DNA of 63,313 bases from Melioribacteraceae bacterium (GTDB taxonomy: Bacteria > Bacteroidota > Ignavibacteria > Ignavibacteriales > Melioribacteraceae), in contig WGCV01000033.1 of the NCBI GenBank assembly GCA_015493615.1, positions 1 through 63,313 on the forward strand, in the 5' to 3' direction. The translations under genes were made by a program, and so were the position numbers. The number at the start of each line of letters is the position of its first letter. Position 1 is the stretch's first letter. Below are positions 51,754 to 61,335 of the stretch, one piece after another. The notes beneath the pieces were generated by a model, which saw only the letters and a list, made by a program, of their open reading frames with translations, did no database searches and had not been told where the DNA came from.

Positions 51754-51823
51754 ATTGAGTCCGTCAATCCGCCAATCCGCCAAAGCGGGATCAGAATGAC
51801 ATTTTACGGGGTTATGCAAAGCC
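51729..51823. repeat. MITE-like interspersed element, copy E, at the hicB 5' end
   Basis: A short copy, 95 bp. Ends cctttgcacaacc and ggttatgcaaagcc. Internal hairpin shortened (ccgccaaagcggg). Confidence 0.8.
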
Positions 51824-51891
51824 TTCTAATAATATTAACTCTCATTTTATCCTTCTCTTATTGTTAATGAGTCCATTAAAGAAAGGTCTAA

Positions 51892-51995
51892 AAACCGTTG
51901 AAACGGTTTCAATGTACAATAGGCATTGTATTAACCCACGACTTAAGTCGTGGGTTAGCAATAACTTAGAGAAATCAGTAACCGCTTCAGCGGTT
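51892..51995. repeat. Cluster of three palindromes
   Basis: aaaccgtt-ga-aacggttt (51892-51909), a perfect 26-bp palindrome with core cccacgacttaagtcgtggg (51932-51957), and aaccgc-ttca-gcggtt (51980-51995). They fill the gap between the hicB element and rsmG. REP-like; the central one could also terminate rsmG transcription (minus strand). Confidence 0.7.
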
Positions 51996-52059
51996 TATAA
52001 ATTATTGAATTTGCAGATAATCACGTTTCTTAAGTGGGAAGGAAGATTAATTAAAAACT

Positions 52060-52740
52060 CTACCTTGATAACTCAACAAGAACCAGTTTTTTATCTTTTT
52101 CGTTTCTCGGATTAGTCGGTTTGTAAGCAAGCTCAATAAAAGTGATTTTCTTAATATGGGAGTTATATTTTAACTTTGCAGTTTCAATTTCTCTCGATAA
52201 ATCTCCGCCTTTAATCGTCATCAAATAGGCTTTCTTTTTAGCGAGAGGCAGAGCGTATCTGAAAAGAATAACCAGCGGAACTGTTCCGCGAGTTACTACC
52301 AAATCAAAACTCTCTTTATATTTTTCTACGAACTCTTCATTCTCAACGCGGTAATTTTCAGGAGTAACATTGCCGAGTTTTAACTTTTGAACAAACTCGT
52401 CAACGGCATTAATTTTTTTGGATGTAGAATCGACCAAAACACCTTTGAGGGAAGAATTCATAATTGCAAGAGGAATTCCGGGCAAACCTCCGCCGGTGCC
52501 GATATCAAGGAAAGTTGAAACTTTTTCCGGAATGAAGCGGGAAATATATGCTGAAATAAAAATATGATTCTCGATAATGTTTTTGATATCACGGCGCGAA
52601 ATGAGATTAACCTCCTGATTTTTTTCAGTAAGCAAATCGGCAAAATGCGCCAATCTTTCAAGCTGAAATATTTCCGGACTTAAACTGTTTTCCCAAAAGA
52701 ATGATTTTAGTTCTCCTAAATATTTTTCCTGTCTATCCAC
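52060..52740 (-). CDS. rsmG: 16S rRNA (guanine527-N7)-methyltransferase RsmG
   Basis: A 226-residue SAM methyltransferase that modifies G527 of 16S rRNA. The N-terminal helix bundle (ERLAHFADLLTEKNQEVNLISRRD) is followed by the SAM site FLDIGTGGGLPGIPLAIM and RGTVPLVILFRYALPL. Lies 16 bases after mnmG on the same strand, the classic gidA-gidB arrangement found near replication origins. Confidence 0.95.
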   Translation of the reverse strand: MDRQEKYLGELKSFFWENSLSPEIFQLERLAHFADLLTEKNQEVNLISRRDIKNIIENHIFISAYISRFIPEKVSTFLDIGTGGGLPGIPLAIMNSSLKGVLVDSTSKKINAVDEFVQKLKLGNVTPENYRVENEEFVEKYKESFDLVVTRGTVPLVILFRYALPLAKKKAYLMTIKGGDLSREIETAKLKYNSHIKKITFIELAYKPTNPRNEKDKKLVLVELSR

Positions 52741-52756
52741 TGCATATTCCTTTAAA

Positions 52757-54619
52757 TTAATGTTTTAAATATACTAATAAAACCGAAATATCGGAAGGGG
52801 AGACGCCTGAAATTCTGGACGCCTGCCCGAGCGTTCGCGGCTTTATTTTGTTCAATTTTTCCCTGGCTTCCATCGAAATTGTGTTCACCGACAAATAATC
52901 AAAGTCGAGAGGAATTGGAATTTCCTCATGTTTATTCATCTTTTCTACTAATTCACGCTGCTTTTTAATGTAACCTTCATACTTTAGTTCGATTTCCACC
53001 TTTTCCAATATTTCCTCTTTTACCTCTGTATCGAGTTTCAAGTTCAATTCCGCAACCAGCTCCGTAACTTTTATCTCCGGTCTTTTCGATAATTTGGCAA
53101 GAGTTTCAGAATTTTCAAGCGGCGAAGAACCTTTACGAATCAATAAATCATTAACCTCTTTCGGCTTAACTTTTTTCTCGTTAAAGAAAGAAATTAGTCC
53201 GCGCAAGGTTTGCATATCATCCTGAAACTCTTTAAACTCCTCCTCTGAAATCAATCCGTAACGGCGTCCGAATTTCATCAATCTTTCTTTTGAATTATCC
53301 TGACGCAAAAGCAATCTATGCTCGGCTCGCGAAGTAAACATTCTGTACGGCTCGTTTGTGGATTTGTTGACCAAATCGTCGATCAACACTCCAATATAAG
53401 CGTCCGTCCGTTTTAAAACAAACTCCGGCATACCGAGAATTTTAGCCGCCGCGTTAATTCCGGCAACAATTCCTTGTCCCGCCGCTTCTTCATAGCCCGA
53501 AGTTCCGTTGACCTGTCCCGCAAGGTAAAGTCCTTTTACTCTTTTCGTTTCAAGCGTTAAATCCACCTGATAAGGAGGGAAAAAATCATATTCAACGGCG
53601 TAACCCGGTCGCGCCATTACAACATCTTCCAAACCGCGAATTTTTTTCATCGCCCGCAACTGAACATCCGCGGGAAGCGACGAGGAAAACCCGTTAAGGT
53701 ACATCTGATCGGAATCCAATCCTTCAGGCTCAAGAAAGAGTTGATGTTTCGGTTTATCGGAAAAACGCACTATTTTATCTTCGATGGAAGGACAATATCT
53801 CGGTCCCGCCCCATCAATTAATCCGGTAAACATAGGAGAAAAGCTGAAACCGACTTCCAGCTCCTTGTGACTTTCCTCGTTTGTATAGAGCAAATAACAA
53901 CTTTTTTGAGGAAGAAAAGGAAAATTAGTCGTATCGGTTCTAAAAGAAAAAGGTTTGGCGTCTTCGTCGCCGGGCTGCTCTTCCAAAACATCAAAATTTA
54001 TAGATTCAGTAAGAAGACGAGGCGGAGTTCCGGTTTTAAGTCGCGCCGTTTCAAATCCGAGTTTCACTAAAGATTCAGTAATACCAACTGCGGCTTCTTC
54101 CCCATATCTTCCGCCAACGCTCGGAGTTAAGCCGGTGTACATCACTCCATTTAAAAAAGTACCGGCTGATATAACAATTGCTTTACATTTATATTCATTT
54201 CCCTTCTGTGTCGAAATCCCCACAACTTTATTATTCTCGGTTAAAATATCAGTTGCGATATCTTCAATTATTTCGAGATTAGGAGTCTTCTCTACAAACT
54301 TAACCGCTTCTTCGGAGTAGAGTTTTCTGTCGGATTGACATCTGCCCGCCCAAACAGCGGGCCCTTTCGATTTGTGCAAAGTCCGGAATTGTATTCCCGA
54401 CAAATCGGCAATCTGCCCCATAACTCCGCCGAGAACGTCTATTTCGTGAACCAAATGCCCTTTTGCGCTGCCGCCTATTGCGGGATTGCATGAAAGTCTG
54501 CCGATTCCTTCCTTTTCCATCGTAATCAAAGCGACGGAAACACCCATTTTAGCAGCCGAAATTGCAGCTTCAATTCCCGCGTGCCCGCCGCCGACAACTA
54601 TTACATCGTATTCTAGCAT
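52757..54619 (-). CDS. mnmG: tRNA uridine-5-carboxymethylaminomethyl synthesis enzyme MnmG
   Basis: A 620-residue flavoprotein that, with MnmE, makes cmnm5U34 in the wobble position of tRNAs. FAD motif [12 protein letters not shown], then [27 protein letters not shown] (a family block), [38 protein letters not shown] and the C-terminal helical domain ([22 protein letters not shown]). Full length; no oddity seen. MnmE is the next gene upstream, 506 bases away, with parS-like sites between. Confidence 0.97.
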   Translation of the reverse strand: MLEYDVIVVGGGHAGIEAAISAAKMGVSVALITMEKEGIGRLSCNPAIGGSAKGHLVHEIDVLGGVMGQIADLSGIQFRTLHKSKGPAVWAGRCQSDRKLYSEEAVKFVEKTPNLEIIEDIATDILTENNKVVGISTQKGNEYKCKAIVISAGTFLNGVMYTGLTPSVGGRYGEEAAVGITESLVKLGFETARLKTGTPPRLLTESINFDVLEEQPGDEDAKPFSFRTDTTNFPFLPQKSCYLLYTNEESHKELEVGFSFSPMFTGLIDGAGPRYCPSIEDKIVRFSDKPKHQLFLEPEGLDSDQMYLNGFSSSLPADVQLRAMKKIRGLEDVVMARPGYAVEYDFFPPYQVDLTLETKRVKGLYLAGQVNGTSGYEEAAGQGIVAGINAAAKILGMPEFVLKRTDAYIGVLIDDLVNKSTNEPYRMFTSRAEHRLLLRQDNSKERLMKFGRRYGLISEEEFKEFQDDMQTLRGLISFFNEKKVKPKEVNDLLIRKGSSPLENSETLAKLSKRPEIKVTELVAELNLKLDTEVKEEILEKVEIELKYEGYIKKQRELVEKMNKHEEIPIPLDFDYLSVNTISMEAREKLNKIKPRTLGQASRISGVSPSDISVLLVYLKH

Positions 54620-54654
54620 CTATTTTCCAAACTTAACTTCTAATTTGCTATTTA

Positions 54655-54670
54655 TGTTTCACGTGAAACT
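54655..54670. other. parS-like centromere site 1
   Basis: tGTTTCACGTGAAACt. The 14-bp core GTTTCACGTGAAAC is the perfect palindrome bound by chromosomal ParB in most bacteria. Confidence 0.9.
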
Positions 54671-54733
54671 TTATTAATTAATAATTATTTTAGTTTAATG
54701 TATCTGTTTTAATTTTCTACTCTTCATAAAAGA

Positions 54734-54749
54734 AGTTTCACGTGAAACT
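54734..54749. other. parS-like centromere site 2
   Basis: aGTTTCACGTGAAACt, the same perfect 14-bp core, 79 bp from site 1. Confidence 0.9.
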
Positions 54750-55125
54750 ATCATTATAATAATGATGAATTAAGAATAAAAATACATTGTCCACCTTAGA
54801 CGGATTGAGAGCGAACGAAATGAACGTGGCTATCACCGGAATACAACCTTACCCGTTAAACCTTTTTAGAACATTCAGCAACAGCGTGTTTTCCGGCAAA
54901 AATTCCCCTTCCCATGGAAGGGGTGGCGACGCTTTAGCGGCGTCGGGGTAGGGGCTTTGCCTGAAAATTCAGCAAAATGTGAGAAAACCGGCATCTTTCC
55001 ACACCCCGTCTTCCGACTTCTCCCGACAAGTCGGGATTCGTCGGAATCCCCCCCTCTGTCCAGAGGGGAATTTTTAAACCACGAACAAAGAACAAAATCC
55101 TTTCAATTCTTAATTCTTCATAAAG

Positions 55126-56490
55126 TCATTTTCCAATACAGAATTTATCAAAAATATTATTCAACATATCGTCAGTTGTTACAACTCCGATTATTTCATT
55201 CAAAGCTTCAAGAGCAGACCTAATATCGAGCGCAACAAACTCTTGAGAAAATCCTTTTGAAATTGTCTTTTTTGCTGATTCCAACGCTTCCTTAGAACTT
55301 TTAAGAGCGTTAAAGTGCCTTAAATTTGAAACAATTGCTGTCTTTTCTGTATAGGACTTTGAATCAATCGCTCTACTCTTCATAATTTGAAATAACTCTT
55401 TAATTCCTTTTCCCGTTTTTGCGGAAATATTTAAATCCGCAGGGAATGCGCTTCTCTCAACTAAATCGCTCTTATTTGCGACAACAATTATTTTATCCTT
55501 TTTCTTGATTTCCAAAAGCGATTCGTAAACATCTATGTCCAAGCCGATTGTTGAATCATTAAGAAAAATCACAAAATCAGATTGCTCAATCGCTTCACGG
55601 CTTCGCAGAACCCCTTCCTTCTCTATATCGTCAGCTGTCTCGCGGATTCCCGCCGTATCAAATAGTCTGAAAAGATAGCCGTCGATTTTTATCTCTTCTC
55701 TAATCACATCTCGCGTTGTTCCGGGAGTTTCACTTACAATTGCGCGGGATTCTTTCAGCAAGTAATTCAAAAGAGACGATTTCCCGACATTCGGTTTTCC
55801 GACAATCGCAACGTTTACTCCGTCGCGGATTATTCTTCCGAAATCGTATGTTTCAAGCAATTCGTCTATCTCTGAAACAACGCCGTTCAGCTTGGATACA
55901 ATTTTCTCATCGGGAATAAACTCCAAATCTTCTTCGGCAAAATCAAGTTCCAATTCCTCAAGCGAGATAATATCAATCAAACTTTCTCTTAAAGAATTTA
56001 CCTTTTTTGAAAGCGCTCCGTTCAGCTGATTTCTTGCCCCGCGCAACGACGCCTCCGTCCGAGCCGAAATAATTTCCGCGACGGCTTCCGCCTGCGCCAA
56101 GTCGATTCGTCCGTTCAAAAATGCCCGCTTGGTAAACTCCCCCGGCTCGGCTAATCTCGCTCCGGCGAAAACAAGCTCGCCCAAAATTTTTTCAACAATC
56201 AACGGATTGCCGTGTGTGCTTATTTCAACGGAGTCCTCACCGGTGTATGAATGCGGTTCTTTAAATACCGAAACCAAAACATCATCAATAATCTTATTAT
56301 TTTTATCTAATATTTTTCCGTAATGAATTGTATTAGCAGGAGCTTCGGAGAGTAATATTTTACCTCTGAATATTTTATCGGCGACCAACGCGCAGCCTTC
56401 TCCGCTCAGCCGGATAACGGAAACAGCTCCTTCGCCGGGCGGCGTTGCCAAAGCCGTAATTATATCTTCGGAAAAAATTTGATTCTGCAT
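55126..56490 (-). CDS. mnmE: tRNA modification GTPase MnmE
   Basis: A 454-residue GTPase, partner of MnmG. The N-terminal folate-binding domain (DIITALATPPGEGAVSVIRLSG) is followed by a helical domain and an embedded G domain with GKPNVGKSSL (G1), TTRD (G2), DTAG (G3) and NKSD (G4). The C-terminal CIGK (last four residues) contains the catalytic Cys. All hallmarks are intact. Confidence 0.97.
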   Translation of the reverse strand: MQNQIFSEDIITALATPPGEGAVSVIRLSGEGCALVADKIFRGKILLSEAPANTIHYGKILDKNNKIIDDVLVSVFKEPHSYTGEDSVEISTHGNPLIVEKILGELVFAGARLAEPGEFTKRAFLNGRIDLAQAEAVAEIISARTEASLRGARNQLNGALSKKVNSLRESLIDIISLEELELDFAEEDLEFIPDEKIVSKLNGVVSEIDELLETYDFGRIIRDGVNVAIVGKPNVGKSSLLNYLLKESRAIVSETPGTTRDVIREEIKIDGYLFRLFDTAGIRETADDIEKEGVLRSREAIEQSDFVIFLNDSTIGLDIDVYESLLEIKKKDKIIVVANKSDLVERSAFPADLNISAKTGKGIKELFQIMKSRAIDSKSYTEKTAIVSNLRHFNALKSSKEALESAKKTISKGFSQEFVALDIRSALEALNEIIGVVTTDDMLNNIFDKFCIGK

Positions 56491-57014
56491 GATTTTTTCG
56501 GGAAATCTCTATAGTTTCGTTAAACTTAGTAATATACGGATTTTTATGCTTATTTTCCACAACAAAATTAGAACAAATATGGCGCGAATTACGAAAAATC
56601 GTGGTGTGGCTCAGCCTAGGCGGACTCCTCAATATTCAACCTTAGCGGTTAAACCGCTGTTGAACATTCGGAAACTGCGTGTTTTCCTTTGAGATTGCTT
56701 CCCCCCGCATTATACGGACGGCGCTAAAAACACGCCGTTCGCCGTGGCGGATTGCAAAAGAATTGTGAAGAAACAAAAAAACAAGCGTCATTGCGAGACA
56801 ATCCGCAATAGTGGATTGTCGTGGCAATCTCCTAAATTTTTAACCTCAGCAGTTAATCCGCTGTTGAACATTCAGCAATAGAGTGTTTTCTAGTGAGTCC
56901 GCCAAGGCGATCATGACAGAATCGTGGCGATAAATCGGTACTTTTTTTAATCTTTTCATGAAAAAGATTTTTCCATTATATTTATAATTATTTACAACAA
57001 TCATAATTTGTCGA
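56491..57014. repeat. Gene-free region with tandem 'gttgaacattc' repeats
   Basis: Two diverged copies of about 50 bp, near 56638-56690 and 56840-56893, share ccgctgttgaacattc and gtgttttc. A third partial copy is near 54862-54900. Also a fragment of the MITE-like family near 56895 and pieces of the 'cattgcgag' family near 56795. No coding character seen. Confidence 0.6.
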
Positions 57015-57956
57015 ATGAAATTACTTTCACCAACGAAAGAAAATTTACAAACCGCCGCAAAGGCAATAAAATCGGGACTTCTCGTTGCTTTCCCGACGGA
57101 AACTGTTTACGGACTGGGAGCTGACGGATTTAACCCAACCGCAGTTGCCAAAATATTCGAAGTAAAAAGACGCCCCGAATTTCAATCGCTGTCGCTGATG
57201 CTTCCGGACAAATCTTACATAAAGGAAGTCGCAGAGCTTGATAACAAAAAAGCTATTTACCTAATTGAAAAATTTCTTCCAGGACCTCTGACGCTTGTTC
57301 TTCCCAAAAAGAAATCGGTGCCCGACATTGTAACCGGCGGAAAAGCTACGGTCGGAATACGGATTCCCGAAAACCGTATTGCGCTTAATTTACTGCATCT
57401 CGCCGGTATTCCGGTCGCCGCGCCAAGCGCAAATCTTTATGGAAAGTTAAGTCCGACATCCGCCGAACATGTTGCAGAACAGTTTGGGGAAAGCGTTGAT
57501 TTTATTATCGACGGCGGCGAAACTCGCTTGGGTTTGGAGTCAACAATAATTGAAGTTGTGAATAATAAGTTTACGCTTCTTCGAAACGGCGGAATTCCGG
57601 TTGAAGAAATTGAAAAAGCAATTGATGAAAAAATTATACCGGCTCAAACAAAATCCGCAAAGAAAAATCCGGCTTTAAATAAAATTAAAACCGCGTTTAT
57701 CGACAAAGTAAACTTGGATAATATCGAGAGAGAAAAAACGGGGCTTCTTTTATTTACAGAGAAAAATATCTACGGAAATTTTGCAGTCGTAAAATCACTT
57801 TCCGGAAAAGGCAATTTGGAAGAAGCTGCGGTTAATTTATTTGCCGCTCTCCGTTCGTTTGAAAAAGAAGATATCGATTTGTTGCTATTTGAAAAAATCC
57901 CGCAAAAAGGATTAGGCAGAGCTATTATGGATAGATTAAGAAAGATAACCGGGTAA
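57015..57956 (+). CDS. tsaC: L-threonylcarbamoyladenylate synthase (TsaC/Sua5 family)
   Basis: A 313-residue enzyme that forms threonylcarbamoyl-AMP for t6A37 in ANN-decoding tRNAs. The YrdC domain has GLLVAFPTETVYGLGADGFN, KIFEVKRRPEFQSLSLML, LPGPLTLVL, VGIRIPEN and VAAPSANLYGKLSPT. A C-terminal Sua5-type domain (about 215-313, ending GLGRAIMDRLRKI) puts it with the long form rather than short TsaC. Stands alone. Confidence 0.93.
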   Translation: MKLLSPTKENLQTAAKAIKSGLLVAFPTETVYGLGADGFNPTAVAKIFEVKRRPEFQSLSLMLPDKSYIKEVAELDNKKAIYLIEKFLPGPLTLVLPKKKSVPDIVTGGKATVGIRIPENRIALNLLHLAGIPVAAPSANLYGKLSPTSAEHVAEQFGESVDFIIDGGETRLGLESTIIEVVNNKFTLLRNGGIPVEEIEKAIDEKIIPAQTKSAKKNPALNKIKTAFIDKVNLDNIEREKTGLLLFTEKNIYGNFAVVKSLSGKGNLEEAAVNLFAALRSFEKEDIDLLLFEKIPQKGLGRAIMDRLRKITG

Positions 57957-58022
57957 AAAAATGTTAGAGTGAAGAGGAAAGGGAAGTGACGAATTAAAAT
58001 ATTCGTGCATTCGCGGCTAAAG

Positions 58023-58047
58023 AATAGAACACGGATGACACGGATTT
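58023..58047 (+). repeat. 25-bp repeat, second copy
   Basis: Exact match to 426-450 (core 'acacggatgacacggattt'). Confidence 0.8.
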
Positions 58048-58119
58048 ATTATGATATACACTGAAAAAAAACAGTTATGCAAAACCTGCTAAAAATGAAC
58101 ATATTTTCAAAATTCTCTT

Positions 58120-58150
58120 TTTATCTTCTCGCCTAATATATTTATATTTG
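58120..58150 (+). promoter_or_regulatory. Bacteroidota-type promoter for the amidase operon
   Basis: TTTA (58120-58123), 19 bases, TATATTTG (58143-58150), an exact TAnnTTTG element 32 bases before the GTG. Same layout as at 50689-50719. Confidence 0.55.
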
Positions 58151-58182
58151 TTAATTCTCAAAATGACGTTGAAAAATTAATT

Positions 58183-59760
58183 GTGAATCTGAAAAAATTA
58201 CTTTTATTAATTATTATTTTTACTGCCGTTTTATCGGCGCAAACCAAAACCGAACTGACAATTCGCTCCGGAAAAACAGCTAACAAAATTACGGCGGATA
58301 AACATGGAGAACTCATTTTTCTCTCCGCTGAAAAATTTGCGTCAGCCGTTAACGCCGGATATTATTTTAATGATAAAACCGGCAAAGCGGAAATCAAATT
58401 CCCGCGATTCTCTCTTACTTTTACAGGCTGGAATCAGTTTGTTGTTTTAAGGAAAAGAAACGGCAACAGTTGGAGCGTTTACCAAATTCCCGTTTCAGCC
58501 AAACTGCGCGGGAAAGATATCCTTTTTCCTCTCCAGTACTCTCTGAAATTATTGTCGCGCGCGGCTGAAAGAAAAATCGAGTTTAACAAAAAGAAAAATA
58601 TTCTGACTTTCGGCAAAAAAGAAATAATCAATAACGAGAAAAAACCCCGAAGCAATATTCCGGAAATAGTAAACGATCGTTCCCCTTACGACATATACGG
58701 AATATCTATCGAAGAAAAAACAAACGGCACTTTAATCCGGCTGAAATCAAACCGTTTTATCCGCAACGTCAGAAGCAACATTATCGGCGGCAAACTGATA
58801 ATCTTTTTCCCCGCCGGAATTACTATAAATCCCAAAATAGGAAAAACAATAAACACTCACGGCTTTGTCCGAAAAGTAAATGTTAAAACAGTTGGTTCGA
58901 ATTCACAGCTTGAGTTTTCATTAAAGCAAGGATACAAATCGTCCGAAGCGTTTAACGATGTCGATTCCCCCGACCTGTTAATAACAATCCAAAATCAAAA
59001 TCTGAACAGCTTCAGCGACAAACTTAATAAAGAAAAGAAAAAGTGGCGATTGGACACAATTGTAATCGACGCCGGACACGGCGGAAAAGACAACGGAACT
59101 TCCGGGCTGTACGGAACAAGGGAAAAAAAGATTAATCTGGCAATTGCTTTAAAACTCGGAAAGCTGATTAAGAAAAATCTTAAAGGAGTTAAAGTTGTTT
59201 ATACGAGAAAGACGGATAAATTTATCGAGCTTGACAAACGCGGACAAATAGCAAACGAAAACCACGGCGACCTTTTTATTTCGATTCACTGCAACTCAAC
59301 AATTAAAAAACCGAGTCCCGCACGCGGCTTTGAGGTTTATCTTCTTCGCCCCGGCAAAACAAAAGAAGCCATTAGAATTGCAGAATTTGAAAACAGCGTA
59401 ATAAACATGGAAAATCATCCGGAAAAATATAAAAAGCTGACGGATGAGAATTTTATTCTCGTAACAATGAAAAACTCCGCGAATATGCGTTACTCCGAAC
59501 GCTTCTCAGACATCTTAAACTCTACGTGGAAATCGGAGGTTGGCATTCCTTCGCGCGGCGTAAAGCAGGCGGGATTTATAGTTCTTATCGGAGCTTCGAT
59601 GCCGAGCGTTTTAATCGAAACCGGATATCTTTCAAACCGGCAGGACGCCAAATACTTAAAATCGAAACGGGGTCAGAATCGCATCGCGCATGCAATATTC
59701 GACGCAATTCGTAAATACAAAGTTTACTACGACAAAATGTTTGAAAATATTAAAAAATAA
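58183..59760 (+). CDS. N-acetylmuramoyl-L-alanine amidase (Amidase_3)
   Basis: A 525-residue exported cell-wall hydrolase. The signal peptide (1-18, ending LSAQ) is followed by an AMIN-like N-terminal domain, then Amidase_3 from about 290: TIVIDAGHGGKDNGT (Zn His), TREKKINLAIALKLG, FISIHCNS (Zn His) and PSVLIETGYLSN (catalytic Glu). It splits peptidoglycan stem peptides during division. GTG start, the only one consistent with a signal peptide. The cytochrome gene follows 37 bases later. Confidence 0.9.
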   Translation: MNLKKLLLLIIIFTAVLSAQTKTELTIRSGKTANKITADKHGELIFLSAEKFASAVNAGYYFNDKTGKAEIKFPRFSLTFTGWNQFVVLRKRNGNSWSVYQIPVSAKLRGKDILFPLQYSLKLLSRAAERKIEFNKKKNILTFGKKEIINNEKKPRSNIPEIVNDRSPYDIYGISIEEKTNGTLIRLKSNRFIRNVRSNIIGGKLIIFFPAGITINPKIGKTINTHGFVRKVNVKTVGSNSQLEFSLKQGYKSSEAFNDVDSPDLLITIQNQNLNSFSDKLNKEKKKWRLDTIVIDAGHGGKDNGTSGLYGTREKKINLAIALKLGKLIKKNLKGVKVVYTRKTDKFIELDKRGQIANENHGDLFISIHCNSTIKKPSPARGFEVYLLRPGKTKEAIRIAEFENSVINMENHPEKYKKLTDENFILVTMKNSANMRYSERFSDILNSTWKSEVGIPSRGVKQAGFIVLIGASMPSVLIETGYLSNRQDAKYLKSKRGQNRIAHAIFDAIRKYKVYYDKMFENIKK

Positions 59761-59797
59761 AATCTTATTTTAAATTCATCAGAAAACGGAGATAAAA

Positions 59798-60211
59798 ATG
59801 ACAAACGCACAAAAATGGGTTCTCCTTTTTTTCGCCCTCTTTATTGTGTTCCTTGTAATTACATATATGTCGAATAAAGAAGAAGAAACTTATTCGAAAA
59901 ATTATAATCAGGAAAACGCGACCTCCGCTCAAGACAGCGAAACGGGATTATCAATATATAAAAGCGCGGGATGCGCTTCGTGCCACGGAGAACAGCTTGC
60001 GGGAACCGACGACGGTCCGGCGCTTTTTAAATTATCTGAAAAATGGTCGAAAAAGGAACTTATTAACTTTTTGCGAAATCCGAATGATTTTTCAAAAGAT
60101 GATAGAATTGCAAAGTACAAGGAGAAATTCGGCAATTCCTTTATGCCGAGCTTCAACACAATTGACGCAAAAAAATTAGGTAAATTAGCGGAGTATTTGT
60201 TATCAAAATAA
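59798..60211 (+). CDS. Membrane-anchored class I cytochrome c
   Basis: A 137-residue protein: one N-terminal membrane span (residues 8-24), a polar linker, then a monoheme cytochrome c with CASCH (Cys59, Cys62, His63) and a probable Met ligand in SFMPSF. The fold runs from LSIYKSAGC to the C-terminal helix KKLGKLAEYLL. It carries electrons on the periplasmic face. Its stop overlaps the ATG of the sigma-54 activator by one base, an unusual partner. Confidence 0.92.
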   Translation: MTNAQKWVLLFFALFIVFLVITYMSNKEEETYSKNYNQENATSAQDSETGLSIYKSAGCASCHGEQLAGTDDGPALFKLSEKWSKKELINFLRNPNDFSKDDRIAKYKEKFGNSFMPSFNTIDAKKLGKLAEYLLSK

Positions 60212-61335
60212 TGTCGAAAAAAGAGTTGCAGATTCGCGCCGGAATCGTGGGAAAATCCAAAGCGATAAACGACCTGCTTGACGTTGTTATACAGGTTGCC
60301 CCATCCGACGTAACCGTTTTGCTGCAAGGGGAAAGCGGCGTAGGCAAGGAAGTATTTGCGCGCGCTATTCATCTTGCCAGCAAACGTGCGGATAAGAAAA
60401 TGGTAAGCGTAAACTGCGGCGCAATTCCCGAATCCCTTTTGGAAAGCGAACTCTTCGGGCATGTTAAAGGTTCATATACAGGCGCGGTTAACGACAGAAA
60501 AGGTTACTTCGAAATCGCCAACGGAGGAACTCTTTTCCTCGATGAAATTGCCGAGATGCCTTTAATGACGCAGGTTAAGCTGCTGCGAGTGCTCGAAACT
60601 CACGAGTTCATGCGGATCGGTTCGGAAAAAGTAACAAAAGTTGACGTTAGAATTATCGCGGCGGCAAATAAAGACCTGCAGCGCGAGGTTGAGAAAAAAA
60701 ACTTTCGCAGCGATTTGTTTTTCAGATTAAAAGCCGTTACCCTTTACATTCCTCCCTTGCGTGAACGTAAGGAAGATATTATTCCTCTTGCCGAACACTT
60801 TATGTTGGAGTTCGCCGAAAAAAATAAAACCCGCGTTCCCACTATTTCAACAGACGGCTACAACGCTCTTTTTGATTATGATTGGCCCGGAAATATTCGT
60901 GAACTGAAAAATGTTATTGAATCTGCGATTGCATTAAGCCGCAACGGTACGCTCCATGCGGAAGATTTCCAAATGCATTTTTCCCGCCCCGCTGTGGAAA
61001 GTCCCAATTTAAACCTTCCCGTTCATACCGGAAAATCAGCAGAGGAGCTTGACCGCGAATTAATTTACCGCGCTTTAATCGAGATAAAAAAAGATTTGAA
61101 CGAGCTGAAAGAATTAGCTTACAACGCGCGTGAAAAAGGCGATTCGGGAGCTTCCGGTTTTTCAGAAAACGGAGTGGATGAAATTATCCCGATTGACGAA
61201 CTGGAACGGAGAGCTATCGAAAATGCTTTAATAAAAACAAGGTGGAACAAACGGAAAGCCGCCAAACTGCTGGGTATTAACGAACGAACTTTTTACAGAA
61301 AACTGAAAGATTATGATATTAACCCGTACAATTAA
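60211..61335 (+). CDS. Sigma-54-dependent transcriptional activator without sensor domain
   Basis: A 374-residue enhancer-binding protein. It begins at once with the AAA+ domain: Walker A GESGVGKE (40-47), the sigma-54 contact loop GSYTGA (87-92) in place of GAFTGA, Walker B GGTLFLDEI (105-113), and FRSDLFFRL, then LPPLRERKEDI-like (IPPLRERKEDI). A Fis-type HTH ends it (KRKAAKLLGINERTFYRKLKDY). No receiver or GAF domain, so activity must be set by another protein or by level. A candidate sigma-54 promoter lies at 15522. Confidence 0.92.
   Translation: MSKKELQIRAGIVGKSKAINDLLDVVIQVAPSDVTVLLQGESGVGKEVFARAIHLASKRADKKMVSVNCGAIPESLLESELFGHVKGSYTGAVNDRKGYFEIANGGTLFLDEIAEMPLMTQVKLLRVLETHEFMRIGSEKVTKVDVRIIAAANKDLQREVEKKNFRSDLFFRLKAVTLYIPPLRERKEDIIPLAEHFMLEFAEKNKTRVPTISTDGYNALFDYDWPGNIRELKNVIESAIALSRNGTLHAEDFQMHFSRPAVESPNLNLPVHTGKSAEELDRELIYRALIEIKKDLNELKELAYNAREKGDSGASGFSENGVDEIIPIDELERRAIENALIKTRWNKRKAAKLLGINERTFYRKLKDYDINPYN

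Larger units (their letters stand above)
54620..55125. other. mnmG-mnmE intergenic region: parS-like sites and repeats
   Basis: The left third holds two parS-like sites. From about 54860 to 55080 there are repeat pieces, including attccccttcccatggaagg with a gacgctttagcggcgtc hairpin, and cccgacaagtcggg. No gene seen. Confidence 0.75.

Noticed and set aside
56546-56556. DnaA-box-like ttttccaca upstream of mnmE
   Set aside because: A single imperfect match; no cluster of boxes, so no origin can be claimed.
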